This document shows, in pieces, positions 16,918-26,151 of a DNA stretch of 59,963 bases. The stretch's first letter is position 1, and each line of letters begins with the position of its first letter. Position numbers and translations under genes: made by a program. This DNA comes from Alphaproteobacteria bacterium (lineage in GTDB: Bacteria; Pseudomonadota; Alphaproteobacteria; SHVP01). The stretch lies in the NCBI GenBank assembly GCA_016869765.1, contig VGES01000002.1, positions 1 to 59,963 of the forward strand, in the 5' to 3' direction. The notes under the pieces were generated by a model that saw only the letters and a list, made by a program, of their open reading frames with translations, was not told the origin of the DNA and ran no database searches.

Positions 16918-18761
16918 TGGGCCTTTTCAACCGCCGGAAGACGGTCTTCGTCGATTCAGACATCCTCGTCATCGGGGGCGGCATGTCCGGGTGCGGCGCC
17001 ACGTACGAATCCCGATATTGGGGACGCGACCTAAAGATCGTGTGCGTCGAGAAGGCAAACATCGAGCGCAGCGGAGCGGTCGCCCAGGGCCTGTATGCCA
17101 TCAACTGCTATATGGGCATGCAGTGGAACGAAAATCAGCCCGAAGACCATGTCCGGTACGCGCGCAACGACCTCATGGGGCTGGTGCGCGAGGATCTCGG
17201 TTACGACATCGCCCGGCACGTCGACTCCACCGTGCACAAATTCGAGGAGTGGGGCTTGCCGATGATGCGCGACCCTAAGACCGGGCGTTATCAGCGCGAG
17301 GGCAAGTGGCAGATCATGATCCACGGCGAGAGCTACAAGCCCATCGTCGCCGAGGCCGCGCGTAAGGCTGCCACCGAAGTGTACAACCGCATCATGGTCA
17401 CCCATCTTTTGATGGATAAGACCAAGGCCAATCGGGTCGCCGGCGCGGTCGGGTTCAACGTCCGTAACGGCAACTTCTACGTGTTCCGAGCCAAGGCCGT
17501 GATCGTCTGCGCCGGCGGTGCCTCGCATATCTTCAAGCCGCGCGCGGTCGGTGAGGGCATGGGGCGCACCTGGTATGCGCCGTGGAGCAGCGCCTCGGCC
17601 TATGCCTTGCCGATCTTGGCCGGCGCCAAGATGACGCAGATGGAGAACCGCATCGTTCTCACGCGCTTCAAGGACGGGTACGGCCCAGTCGGCGCTTACT
17701 TCCTCCACCTCAAGACCTACACCCAGAACGCCTACGGCGAGGACTACGAACCCAAGTGGTATGAGTCGCTCAAGGCGATCGTCGGCGATTACGTCGATCG
17801 TCATCCCGTGCCGACCTGCCTGCGCAACCATGCCCTCTTGGAAGAAGTCAAGGCTGGTCGCGGTCCTATTCGGATGGTGACCAAGGAGGCCTTCCAGGAC
17901 CCCCACAAAGAGACCGTGGGCTGGGAGAATTTCCTCGGCATGACCATCGGCCAGGCGGTGGTGTGGGCCTCACAGAACATCGATCCCAAGCACGTCAATC
18001 CCGAACTGACCACGTCCGAGCCATACGTAATGGGTTCGCACGCGACCTGTTCAGGCGCCTGGGCGAGCGGACCCTCCGACTACGCCCCTGCGGAATACCA
18101 GTGGGGCTACAACCGAATGATGACGGTCGCCGGTCTGTTCGGCGCGGGCGACACCATCGGCGGCACCGCGCACAAATTCTCCTCCGGTTCCTTCACCGAG
18201 GGCCGCATCGCTGGCAAGGCGGCGGTCAATTATGTCAACGACCTTGGTCGCGAACAGCCGCAGGTCAGCGAGACCGAATACGAAGACCTTCGCAAACTCG
18301 TCTTCCAGCCGCTCGAGACCTACGAGGTCGGCCGCAACGAGATCGTGGCGGGCACCGTATCACCAAGCTACATCCTGCCGATCCATGGCCTGCAACGGCT
18401 CGAGAAAATCATGGACGAGTACGTCGGTGGGATCAGCGCTCATTACACGACCAACGAACCCTTGCTAACCCGCGGGCTCGAACTTCTCGGGATGCTGAAA
18501 GAAGACCTCGCCTTTCTCGGCGCCGAGGACCTGCATCAACTTCAGCGCGCGTGGGAGCTGCATCATCGTGTGCTCGCGTCGGAGGCCGTAACTCATCACA
18601 CGATGTTCCGCACCGAAACGCGCTGGCCCGGATACTACTATCGCGCCGATCATGCCAAGCTGGACGATGCCAACTGGCATTGCTTCACGCTGTCCCGCTA
18701 CGACCTGCAATCCGGGAAGTGGGAAATGGAGAAAGCCCCGGTCTATCACATTATCGATTGA
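16917..18761 (+). CDS. aprA: Adenylylsulfate reductase alpha subunit (FAD)
   Basis: 614 residues, full length for AprA. It opens with the FAD Rossmann motif VIGGGMSGCGATYESRYWG (from about 18). Typical AprA segments follow: IERSGAVAQGLYAINCYMG, VAGAVGFNVRNGNFYVF, AVIVCAGGASHIFKPRA, MENRIVLTRFKDGYGPVGAYF (active-site Arg region), SHATCSGAWASGP, and AGDTIGGTAHKFSSGSFTEGRIAGKAA. It interconverts AMP plus sulfite and APS in the cytoplasm. Together with upstream Sat this yields ATP by substrate-level phosphorylation. No dsr, qmo or sox gene lies in the window, so the sulfite source is unknown. Lineage (SAR11-like or purple-sulfur-like) needs a tree. Confidence 0.97.
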   Translation: MGLFNRRKTVFVDSDILVIGGGMSGCGATYESRYWGRDLKIVCVEKANIERSGAVAQGLYAINCYMGMQWNENQPEDHVRYARNDLMGLVREDLGYDIARHVDSTVHKFEEWGLPMMRDPKTGRYQREGKWQIMIHGESYKPIVAEAARKAATEVYNRIMVTHLLMDKTKANRVAGAVGFNVRNGNFYVFRAKAVIVCAGGASHIFKPRAVGEGMGRTWYAPWSSASAYALPILAGAKMTQMENRIVLTRFKDGYGPVGAYFLHLKTYTQNAYGEDYEPKWYESLKAIVGDYVDRHPVPTCLRNHALLEEVKAGRGPIRMVTKEAFQDPHKETVGWENFLGMTIGQAVVWASQNIDPKHVNPELTTSEPYVMGSHATCSGAWASGPSDYAPAEYQWGYNRMMTVAGLFGAGDTIGGTAHKFSSGSFTEGRIAGKAAVNYVNDLGREQPQVSETEYEDLRKLVFQPLETYEVGRNEIVAGTVSPSYILPIHGLQRLEKIMDEYVGGISAHYTTNEPLLTRGLELLGMLKEDLAFLGAEDLHQLQRAWELHHRVLASEAVTHHTMFRTETRWPGYYYRADHAKLDDANWHCFTLSRYDLQSGKWEMEKAPVYHIID

Positions 18762-18817
18762 TCGGAGGCTCGGGGCAGGACCATTGTCGCGCCAGGATGG
18801 CCGAGTCGTCGGATCAA

Positions 18818-19582
18818 ATGTTCATTGCCCAGATCAGCGACACCCACATCCTGGCGCCGGACTCGGATCATCCCGCCGCTCAACGGCGGGCCGACAACCT
18901 GCGGCGCTGCGTTGCGGACATCAACCGCCAGCGCCCCGATGCGGTAATCTTCACCGGCGATACGGTGCAGTTCGGCCAGCCGGAGGAGTACGATCATCTG
19001 CGCGCGCTGCTGACGCCGCTGGACGCACCGCTCTACCTCACGCCAGGCAACCGCGATGACAAGGACGCCTTGCGAGCGGCGTTCGGTGACCAACCGTACC
19101 TGCCCAGAAACGGCGATCTCCTCCACTACACGGTAGAGGGACATGCCCTGCGCTTGGTCGCGATCGACTCGACGCTTCGAGGCGAGCGCAAGGGCGTCTT
19201 CTGCCGGATACGCCAGAACTGGCTCGACGCGGCCCTTAAAGACCGCCCGGATCGACCGACGTTGCTATTCATCCACCATCCACCGTTCGATATTGACGAT
19301 CACTATGTCGGCGGCTACCGGCAGCCCGAAGATGCGGCTGCGCTCGCCGAGGTCGTCCACCGCCATCCGCAAGTCGTGCGGCTGCTGTGCGGCCACGTCC
19401 ACACATTGACCGAACGCCCATGGGCCGGGACCCGGGCAAGTGTCATGCCGAGCATCGCCGTCGATGTCCGGCGGGACGACGGTGGCACCGAGGCAGGCGA
19501 TCAGCCGGTCTACATGTGGCACCGCCTGTCGCAAAAGGGCGACCTCGTCAGCCAGTCAAGGACGGTGGACGCGACCCAATAG
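18818..19582 (+). CDS. Calcineurin-type metallophosphoesterase (cyclic-nucleotide phosphodiesterase-like)
   Basis: 254 residues from the ATG at 18818 (MFIAQISDTHI), the usual start of this family; another ATG at 18797 is possible. All metal motifs are present: ISDTHI, FTGDTVQFG, TPGNRDD, FIHHPPF and LCGHVHT. The GNRD form of GNHD is common in class III cAMP phosphodiesterases (CpdA/Icc type). It would hydrolyse cyclic nucleotides or other phosphodiesters. It follows aprA by 56 bases in the same direction, but a link to sulfur metabolism is not established. Confidence 0.88.
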   Translation: MFIAQISDTHILAPDSDHPAAQRRADNLRRCVADINRQRPDAVIFTGDTVQFGQPEEYDHLRALLTPLDAPLYLTPGNRDDKDALRAAFGDQPYLPRNGDLLHYTVEGHALRLVAIDSTLRGERKGVFCRIRQNWLDAALKDRPDRPTLLFIHHPPFDIDDHYVGGYRQPEDAAALAEVVHRHPQVVRLLCGHVHTLTERPWAGTRASVMPSIAVDVRRDDGGTEAGDQPVYMWHRLSQKGDLVSQSRTVDATQ

Positions 19583-19785
19583 GGCGGGATTGACCGCGGC
19601 ATTCGTCATGCTCGTTTCGCGCGGACGCCCGGCTCGTAGCTGGGCGGCGAGTGCCCCCGGCGAAAACAAGTGCGACGCAGGTGGCGCTTCCGTTGGTCCT
19701 GCGCAAGTAGCATAATCGCGCCTGCCTCTTCAGGCCTACCGGGTGTCGCGACCGTCCCTGCGGCGTCGGGTCCCGTGGTTGCGCA

Positions 19786-20700
19786 ATGCAGATTTACCTG
19801 CCCATCGCCGAAATCTCGATCAACGTGCTGTTGATCCTTGGTCTCGGTGGGGGTGTTGGTTTTCTCTCGGGGATGTTCGGCGTCGGAGGCGGCTTCATGA
19901 TGACGCCACTGCTGATCTTCATCGGCGTGCCACCGGCGGTCGCCGTCGCCTCCGAGGCCGCCCAGATCGTCGCCTCGTCGGTATCCGGGGTCCTCGCCCA
20001 CTGGCGACGCAAGAACGTCGATTTCAAGATGGGCTTGGTCCTAACGGTCGGGGGCTTTGCCGGATCGACGGTGGGCGCGTTCCTGTTCAAATACCTGCGC
20101 CAGATCGGGCAGGTCGATCTGGTCATCGCCGTTTCCTTCGTGGTCCTCCTCGGCATCGTCGGTGGACTGATGCTGCAGGAGAGCCTGCGGACGCTGTTCC
20201 GCAAAGCGCAGCAGACGCAGCGTCGCAAGGCCCACACGCACTATTGGGCCCATCGCCTGCCCTTCAAGATGCGGTTCCACCGCTCCAAGCTCTACACGAG
20301 CATCCTGCCCCCGATCGCGATCGGGTTCTTCATCGGCATTCTCGCCGCGATCATGGGTGTGGGTGGCGGCTTCATCATGGTTCCGGCGATGATCTACCTG
20401 CTCGGGATGCCGACGGCCGTCGTGGTCGGCACCTCGCTGTTCCAGATCATCTTCGTCACGGCCAACGTCACCGTCATGCATTCGATCAACACACAGACGG
20501 TCGATATCGTACTCGCGCTTCTGCTGGTGGCGGGCGGCGTGATCGGCGCCCAGCTCGGTGTTCGCGTCGGGGCCCGTCTGCGCGGCGAACAGTTGCGCGC
20601 ACTTCTCGCGGTGATCGTCCTGGCGGTCGGCGTCAAGGTTGCGCTCGATCTCATCCTGCAGCCGACCGATGTGTTCTCGATCGCTCCGGTCGTCCACTAA
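19786..20700 (+). CDS. TauE/SafE-family membrane transporter, probable sulfite or organosulfonate exporter
   Basis: 304 residues, about eight membrane segments in two repeated halves. Each half carries the family's glycine motif: GMFGVGGGFMMTPLL (about 29-43) and IMGVGGGFIMVPAM (about 188-201). A basic cytoplasmic loop (RKAQQTQRRKAHTHYWAHR) joins them. TauE/SafE proteins move sulfite, sulfoacetate or related anions. The next gene (TIGR02186-type) is its usual alphaproteobacterial partner, and sat-apr genes are upstream, so sulfite relief is a sensible guess. A 203-base spacer separates it from the phosphodiesterase gene. Confidence 0.9.
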   Translation: MQIYLPIAEISINVLLILGLGGGVGFLSGMFGVGGGFMMTPLLIFIGVPPAVAVASEAAQIVASSVSGVLAHWRRKNVDFKMGLVLTVGGFAGSTVGAFLFKYLRQIGQVDLVIAVSFVVLLGIVGGLMLQESLRTLFRKAQQTQRRKAHTHYWAHRLPFKMRFHRSKLYTSILPPIAIGFFIGILAAIMGVGGGFIMVPAMIYLLGMPTAVVVGTSLFQIIFVTANVTVMHSINTQTVDIVLALLLVAGGVIGAQLGVRVGARLRGEQLRALLAVIVLAVGVKVALDLILQPTDVFSIAPVVH

Positions 20701-20702
20701 CC

Positions 20703-21455
20703 ATGTCGCGCCTGGCCGCCCTATTCGTCCTTTCGCTGCTGGCCCTGGTGCCGGGGCTGGGACATGGCCAGGCATTGGTCACCGACCTCTCGGAGCACGT
20801 CGTCACCGTCAATTCGAGTTTCACCGGCACTGAACTGCTGCTGTTTGGCATGACCGATGGGCCGGGCGACATCGTGGTGGTCGTCCAGGGCCCCCGCGAG
20901 GACGTCGTCGTTCGGCGCAAGGAAAATGTCGGTGGACTCATCTGGATCAACCGGCGCGCGGTCGGGTTCGAACGGGTCCCCGGTTACTACGTGGTCGCGA
21001 GCAGCCGCCAACTCACGTCGATCACCACCTTGGCGGCGCGCGCGCAACATCGGATGGGAGCGGACTACCTCGATTTTTCGCTCGCTGCCTCGACGCGCCG
21101 AATCGCCGGAGCCGAATTGACCGCGTTTCGCCAAGCGGTCGTGCGCAACAAGCGCGCGGCGGAGCTCTACTACGAGGCCGAGGAGAGCGTCCAATTCGTT
21201 GGTGAACGATTGTTCCGGACCAAGCTCACGATCCCGGCCCACGCGCCCGACGGCAACTACACCGTCAACACGTATCTGCTGCGCAACCAGCAAGTCGTCG
21301 CCCAACAGTCGACGCCGCTTTCGATCGTGAAGTCGGGGTTCGAACAAACGGTGTTCTCACTCGCCCACGAACAACCGGCGATTTACGGACTGGCCGCCGT
21401 GCTGATTTCCGTGTTCGCCGGGTGGGCCGCCGCAGCCATCTTCCGCAAGAGTTAG
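20703..21455 (+). CDS. TIGR02186-type periplasmic/membrane protein, TauE partner
   Basis: 250 residues starting 2 bases after the TauE/SafE stop. A signal peptide covers about residues 1-22 (LAALFVLSLLALVPGLGHGQA), then a periplasmic domain with FTGTELLLFG, DIVVVVQGPREDVVVRRKE and VPGYYVVASSR, and a C-terminal membrane anchor at about 225-246 before IFRKS. This matches the uncharacterised alphaproteobacterial TIGR02186 family that travels with TauE/SafE genes. It is probably an accessory, acting on the periplasmic face of the exporter. Its biochemical role is not known. Confidence 0.85.
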   Translation: MSRLAALFVLSLLALVPGLGHGQALVTDLSEHVVTVNSSFTGTELLLFGMTDGPGDIVVVVQGPREDVVVRRKENVGGLIWINRRAVGFERVPGYYVVASSRQLTSITTLAARAQHRMGADYLDFSLAASTRRIAGAELTAFRQAVVRNKRAAELYYEAEESVQFVGERLFRTKLTIPAHAPDGNYTVNTYLLRNQQVVAQQSTPLSIVKSGFEQTVFSLAHEQPAIYGLAAVLISVFAGWAAAAIFRKS

Positions 21456-21485
21456 CCCGCGCCGGCCAAGTGCCGCGGTCCGTGG

Positions 21486-21707
21486 CTATCGCCGCCGAAT
21501 CACGAACGTGAACACGCCTTCGGCATGCGTTTGCGAGACCAGCGTGTCGCCGGTCGTTTCACAGAAGGCCTGAAAATCCTTGACGGCGCTGGGATCCGTG
21601 GCGAGTACCATCAACGTCATGCCGGGCTCGATCGTCTTCAGGGCCTTCTTGGCCCGGAGCACGGGAAGCGGACACTTCAGCCCCGTGACGTCCAGTACCT
21701 CGCTCAT
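21486..21707 (-). CDS. tusA: TusA-type sulfur carrier protein
   Basis: 73 residues with the TusA signature KCPLPVLRAKKAL; the sulfur-carrying cysteine is Cys12 in CPxP. The ATG overlaps the stop of the upstream tlpA-like gene (ATGA), so the two are translationally coupled. TusA carries persulfide sulfur for tRNA thiolation, molybdenum cofactor work or, in sulfur oxidisers, for oxidation pathways. Here it lies beside the sat-apr block and at the end of a thiol-redox operon, so a role in oxidative sulfur metabolism is possible but inferred. Confidence 0.92.
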   Translation of the reverse strand: MSEVLDVTGLKCPLPVLRAKKALKTIEPGMTLMVLATDPSAVKDFQAFCETTGDTLVSQTHAEGVFTFVIRRR

Positions 21708-22276
21708 GCGGCGCGCCGGAGATAGTAGCGGATCAGCGCCACCGCCTCGTCGCTGTCCCACTCGGCTCCGCCCTCCAGGCGACCGATCTCACGACCGCGA
21801 CGATCGATCAGAAAACTGGTCGGCATGACGCTGACCCCCATCGCACGGGACACCGCACTCCGTGGATCGAGGTACAGCGACAGGCGATCGAGCGCCAAAC
21901 GCTGGACGTAGGGTTCGGCCGCGTAGCGACCACCCGTGTCGACGTTGATGGCGACGACTTGAAGGCCCTCAGCGGCAAGCTTTGCCTGCAGCCGGTTCAT
22001 CGACGGCAATTCGCGCACGCAGGGCGCGCACCACGTGGCCCAGAAATTGACCAACAGAACTTTGCCGGCGAAATCGACAATCCGAACGTCGTTGCCGTCG
22101 ATGTCTCTCCAGGCGAGGTCGGGGGTGGCCCGCAGTGTCCGGGTGGCGGCGAAGTGTTGAACCTGACCTTCGAGGACCGGTTGTTCGCCGAGGCGTTCCA
22201 GCACGTCGGGACGCACCAACACGAACGCCGCGATGATCGCGATCAAACCGGCCAGTCCGAGAAACGCCTGTCGCAC
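21704..22276 (-). CDS. TlpA/ResA-type membrane-anchored thioredoxin
   Basis: 190 residues. One N-terminal membrane segment (about 4-21) anchors it, with the thioredoxin domain in the periplasm. The active site is WCAPC (82-86) in NFWATWCAPCVREL. The cis-Pro segment is VMPTSFLIDRRG. It would reduce periplasmic disulfides using electrons from the DsbD-type protein encoded 8 bases upstream, and the overlapping downstream gene is tusA. In sulfur oxidisers similar pairs (SoxV/SoxW-like) keep carrier thiols reduced; that link is inference. The tlpA and resA names are both in use for this family, so I give no symbol. Confidence 0.92.
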   Translation of the reverse strand: MRQAFLGLAGLIAIIAAFVLVRPDVLERLGEQPVLEGQVQHFAATRTLRATPDLAWRDIDGNDVRIVDFAGKVLLVNFWATWCAPCVRELPSMNRLQAKLAAEGLQVVAINVDTGGRYAAEPYVQRLALDRLSLYLDPRSAVSRAMGVSVMPTSFLIDRRGREIGRLEGGAEWDSDEAVALIRYYLRRAA

Positions 22277-22284
22277 CGCAGACC

Positions 22285-24414
22285 CTATTGGCGAGCCGCC
22301 AGCGCGGCGCCGCCGGCCTGCCGGATCGCCGCGACGACGACGTCCTCGCGAAGCAGTTCCGGCAGGGCGATCCCACCTGGCGCCTGACGACCATACACCG
22401 CGTTGAACGGAATTCCGAAGCGCCGAAAACCTTCGAGATAACGCGCGATCCGCTCGTCGGGACGCGTCCAGTCGGCTCGCATGGCCACCACCCGAGCGTC
22501 AGCCAGGATCTCGGCCACGGCGCCTCGGTTAAGCACGAGTTCCTTGTTTACCTTGCAGGTCACACACCAATCGGCCGTGACATCGACGAAGACGATCCGC
22601 CCCTCGGCAACATGCCCGGCGATGGAACCCGGATCGAACGCGACCCAGCGGGCGTCCGGGATCGTCAACGCCGTCTCCGCCTTGTGAATAGCCGGCGCGA
22701 CGATCGTCACCACCGCAAGCGACATCGCGGCCAGAGTCAACCACCGCCGCCGCGGTGCCGCAGCCCGGTGCCGCCAAGCCAACAGGAGGAGTGTTGCCGA
22801 CAGCAGGACAGCGAGAACGACGGCCGCGAGCGTACTGACCTGGACGGCGAGCACCGACACCAACCAAACAACGGTTGCGACGAGGGCAACGGCCATCACC
22901 TGGCGGACCACCAGCATCCACCGGCCCGGTCGGGGAAACCACTCGACGATCCGCGGAACCAGCGCGACCGCGATGTAGGGCGCCGCCATGCCGAGGCCCA
23001 TGGCGGCAAACATGGCGACGATCTCCCAAGGCCCGCGCGACAAGGCAAAACCGACCGCCGTCCCCACGAAGGGAGCCGAACACGGCGTGGCCAGGATCGT
23101 GGCAAACATGCCGGTCAGGAACGATGTGCCCAAACGATGATCGGTGGTCGGCCGACCGACCGCCCCAGCGAGCGCGGCGGGCAGACGAATTTCGAACCAG
23201 CCGAGCAGCGTCGCGGCAAAGAACGTAATAACAAGCGCCATCGCGGCGATGAACAACGGCTGCTGGAATTGAAATCCCCAGCCGATCGCGACCCCGGCGG
23301 CACGAACGCCGGCGAGGACGGCGGCGAGTAGCAGGAAGGTCGCGACGATACCGCCCGCTGAAGCCAAGAACCCGATTCGAGTGGCCCGCCGCGAGTTCCC
23401 GGCATGGTCGACGACCGCCAGGACTTTCACTGCGAGTACCGGCAGTACGCACGGCATGACGTTGAGGATCAATCCGCCGAGCAGTGCGATCAGAACCATC
23501 GCCAGGAGCGATCCGTCGACCGCAGCGTCGATGGCCCCGGGAACGGGGACCGTCGCTACTTCGCGCGCACGATCACCATCGACCAGGGTCAGCGTCAGCG
23601 GCTTTCCGACCAGGCTGACGTTCGTCGACGCCAGAACGGACGCCGCGACGGGAACATCGACGACCGCCCCGCGCCCGTCACCGGTCAATCGGGTGGCCGG
23701 CGTGGAGAAGACAAACTCCCTGGGGCCTTCGACCAACACGTCGGGGGCCCGCAACGGTTCGTCCGAGCGCATCGCCACGCGCAGCCACTCGCCCTTGGGC
23801 GTGACCACGATCTCCGCCCGCTCGAGTGTCAGGCCAAGATGGGTGTCGCTCTGCGGTACCCGTGACTGAAAGCGATTGAGCAACGTCGCGTATGGCGACA
23901 AAGTGGCGTGGCCCGCCGGAAGGTCGAGGGCGAGATTGACCGTGTGCGGGACGCAGACCTCGTTGCAGGTGAGAAAACGTGCCTCACCCCTGACCTTTAC
24001 GCCCTGGTCCTGGCGCTCGACCAGGGCGTGGATCGGCAGCACGACCTCGTCTTTGTAACCGTACGTCTCGACCCCGAGCAATCTGAAGCGCCGGGGGAGC
24101 GGCCATTGCAGATCTCCCGCGCGCAAGTTGTCCGACCCGGTCCAGTCGACGGTCGTGGGGTAGCCGGCTTCGCCCGGTGAACGCCAGTAGATCTCCCAGC
24201 CCGGGGCGATCACGTAGTGCAGACCAAGAAGAAGACGGTCGCCCGCCGCGGCCGCCGTCGCAGAAACGAGGCGGACGCGACCTTGGCCATAGTCGACCCA
24301 CGAACCCGCCCCTTGGGCGTCCGCCGCTCGGGTGTTCACCGTCGCGATCATCGCCAACACCAAGGCGACGAGCGCCACCCACTTCGGCCAGGCTCTGGGT
24401 GCTCGCGTCAACAT
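22285..24414 (-). CDS. dsbD: Protein-disulfide reductase DsbD family (ScsB-like)
   Basis: 709 residues from the ATG at 24414. A signal peptide is followed by a periplasmic domain of about 270 residues with a Cys pair in FLTCNEVCVPH. The membrane domain holds the two redox cysteines in MPCVLPVLAVK and ATPCSAPFVGTAVG. A C-terminal thioredoxin domain has ADWCVTCKVNKELVL. It moves electrons from cytoplasmic thioredoxin to periplasmic thiol proteins. The N-terminal domain is larger than in classic DsbD, closer to ScsB-type proteins. It heads the dsbD-tlpA-tusA operon on the reverse strand. Confidence 0.92.
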   Translation of the reverse strand: MLTRAPRAWPKWVALVALVLAMIATVNTRAADAQGAGSWVDYGQGRVRLVSATAAAAGDRLLLGLHYVIAPGWEIYWRSPGEAGYPTTVDWTGSDNLRAGDLQWPLPRRFRLLGVETYGYKDEVVLPIHALVERQDQGVKVRGEARFLTCNEVCVPHTVNLALDLPAGHATLSPYATLLNRFQSRVPQSDTHLGLTLERAEIVVTPKGEWLRVAMRSDEPLRAPDVLVEGPREFVFSTPATRLTGDGRGAVVDVPVAASVLASTNVSLVGKPLTLTLVDGDRAREVATVPVPGAIDAAVDGSLLAMVLIALLGGLILNVMPCVLPVLAVKVLAVVDHAGNSRRATRIGFLASAGGIVATFLLLAAVLAGVRAAGVAIGWGFQFQQPLFIAAMALVITFFAATLLGWFEIRLPAALAGAVGRPTTDHRLGTSFLTGMFATILATPCSAPFVGTAVGFALSRGPWEIVAMFAAMGLGMAAPYIAVALVPRIVEWFPRPGRWMLVVRQVMAVALVATVVWLVSVLAVQVSTLAAVVLAVLLSATLLLLAWRHRAAAPRRRWLTLAAMSLAVVTIVAPAIHKAETALTIPDARWVAFDPGSIAGHVAEGRIVFVDVTADWCVTCKVNKELVLNRGAVAEILADARVVAMRADWTRPDERIARYLEGFRRFGIPFNAVYGRQAPGGIALPELLREDVVVAAIRQAGGAALAARQ

Positions 24415-24470
24415 AGGGGCATCATAGAGTCGTGGCGGCACGCGAAAAGGCGGCGCATTGGCGCGACCGG

Positions 24471-26084
24471 TCACAAAGCCGTGGTGGTCAGGGCTTCCCC
24501 CGCCAGAACCTTCGCCGACGCCTCCTCATCGACCAGGGTCGCGGCCATGAACGCGCGGGCATAACGCTGGGGGATCTCCGCCTTCACGAACAATGCGAAC
24601 AACTCTGGGTCGAGATGCCCGGTCTCGCTCATTTGCTTCATGATTGCCAGAGCTTCGGACAGCCTCTTGGCCTTCTTGTAGGGGCGGTCTGGAGCTGTCA
24701 GCGCCTCGAAGACGTCGGCGATCGCCATCATCCGAGCGGGAACCGACATTTCCGACGCCACGAGACCTCGCGGATATCCCTTACCGTCCATGCGCTCGTG
24801 ATGGCCACCGGCGTATTCCGGCACCCGTTTGAGGTCCTTGGGGAACGGGAGCTGGCCGAGCATATCGATGGTGGCGACGATGTGATCGCGTATCACGTCG
24901 CGCTCATGAGTCAGCAGCGTGCCCCGCGCGATCGACAGGTTGTCGAGCTCGTCCGCACTCAGGAACGAACGTTCCTGTCCCGCCCAGTCGCGCCAGCGGC
25001 GTTCGGCGATCGGCCGAAGCTTGGCGATTTCAGCATCCGGGACGCGCTCCTGGCCCAGATTCATCCGTTCGAGAAAACGGCGTTCCTCGTCCAGCGCCGC
25101 CAGCCGGCGGTCCTGTTCCGCCTGGTCGATTTCCCCCCGCAGCCGCGCAATCTCGACGTCCCGTTTGAGCACCTCGAAGCGCGTGCGGACGGTCTCGATT
25201 CGATCGTAGATCGTCTCGAGCTTAGTCGCTTTGTCGACGACGTATTCCGGCGTCGTGACCTTGCCACAGTCGTGCAACCACGCCGCGATGTGGAGTTCGT
25301 AGCGCTCCTCCTCGGTCATCGTGAACGTTGCGAAGGGGCCCTCACGGTCGGCGATCGCCGCCTCGACAATCATCTCGGTGATGAGCGGCACACGCTGACA
25401 ATGTGCGCCGGTGTAGGGCGACTCGGCGTCGATCGCCTTGGCGATGACGCGGATAAACGCTTCCATGAGCTGGCGTTGGGCGTCCAGCAGCAGGCGGTTG
25501 TCGAGGGCGATGGCCGCCTGCGACGCAAGCGCCTCGATCAAGGGGATCGTGCCGGGATCGAATGGACCTGGGCGCCCCCGAGCGTCGAGTGCGTTGATGA
25601 GCTGCAACACCCCGATCACGTGGGCCTGGGAGTTCTTGAGGGGAATCGTGAGAAACGAGATCGAACGGTAGCCGTTCTGGGCATCGAAGGATCGGGTACC
25701 ACTGAAGTCGAACTCCTCCGACACATAGGCATCGACGATGTTGACCGTATCGCCGCTCAAGGCGGCATGGGTGGCGACGTTGCGATGGTTCTCTCGGCCA
25801 CCATGATAGAGTGCCAGTGGTTCGGCTGTCGGCGCGCGACCGGTCGTGCCGCCCAGGGCGACGCCAAGCGACTCCGTGCGCATCAGGGCAAAGGACAGGC
25901 GATCATCCTCGCCGCGAAGGTAGAGCGTGCCGCCGTCGGCACGACTGAACTTCATCGCCTCGAGCAGGATGCGTTCCATCAAACGTTGATGGTTGCGCTC
26001 GGCCGACAGCGCGATGCCGATCTCGATCAGTTTTTGCAGCATCGTTTCGCGGTCGACGACCCGCGAACGATCGGAAGCCCTCAT
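24471..26084 (-). CDS. GAF and HD-GYP domain signalling protein
   Basis: 537 residues from the ATG at 26084. Residues ~20-200 form a GAF domain (LMRTESLGVALGGTTG, FDFSGTRSFDAQNGYRSISF). The HD-GYP domain starts near 205; the metal site is HDCGK (271-275) and HHE with DGKGYP (428-438). These enzymes usually hydrolyse cyclic-di-GMP. Between the HD and HHE parts lies an extra charged, probably coiled-coil stretch of about 100 residues (286-390, for example EIARLRGEIDQAEQDRRLAA), far longer than usual. No kinase or receiver domain is present. The gene stands alone, 56 bases from the divergently packed dsbD start side. Confidence 0.9.
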   Translation of the reverse strand: MRASDRSRVVDRETMLQKLIEIGIALSAERNHQRLMERILLEAMKFSRADGGTLYLRGEDDRLSFALMRTESLGVALGGTTGRAPTAEPLALYHGGRENHRNVATHAALSGDTVNIVDAYVSEEFDFSGTRSFDAQNGYRSISFLTIPLKNSQAHVIGVLQLINALDARGRPGPFDPGTIPLIEALASQAAIALDNRLLLDAQRQLMEAFIRVIAKAIDAESPYTGAHCQRVPLITEMIVEAAIADREGPFATFTMTEEERYELHIAAWLHDCGKVTTPEYVVDKATKLETIYDRIETVRTRFEVLKRDVEIARLRGEIDQAEQDRRLAALDEERRFLERMNLGQERVPDAEIAKLRPIAERRWRDWAGQERSFLSADELDNLSIARGTLLTHERDVIRDHIVATIDMLGQLPFPKDLKRVPEYAGGHHERMDGKGYPRGLVASEMSVPARMMAIADVFEALTAPDRPYKKAKRLSEALAIMKQMSETGHLDPELFALFVKAEIPQRYARAFMAATLVDEEASAKVLAGEALTTTAL

Positions 26085-26151
26085 TACATCCACCCCGGGG
26101 GACGAGGGGCGTAATCCTAGAGAGCCGACCCCTGTGGATAAAGTCGCGCGA

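Noticed and set aside
24432-26114. 560-codon forward frame opposite the HD-GYP gene
   Set aside because: Antisense to a confident gene, with no recognisable domain and no credible ribosome site.
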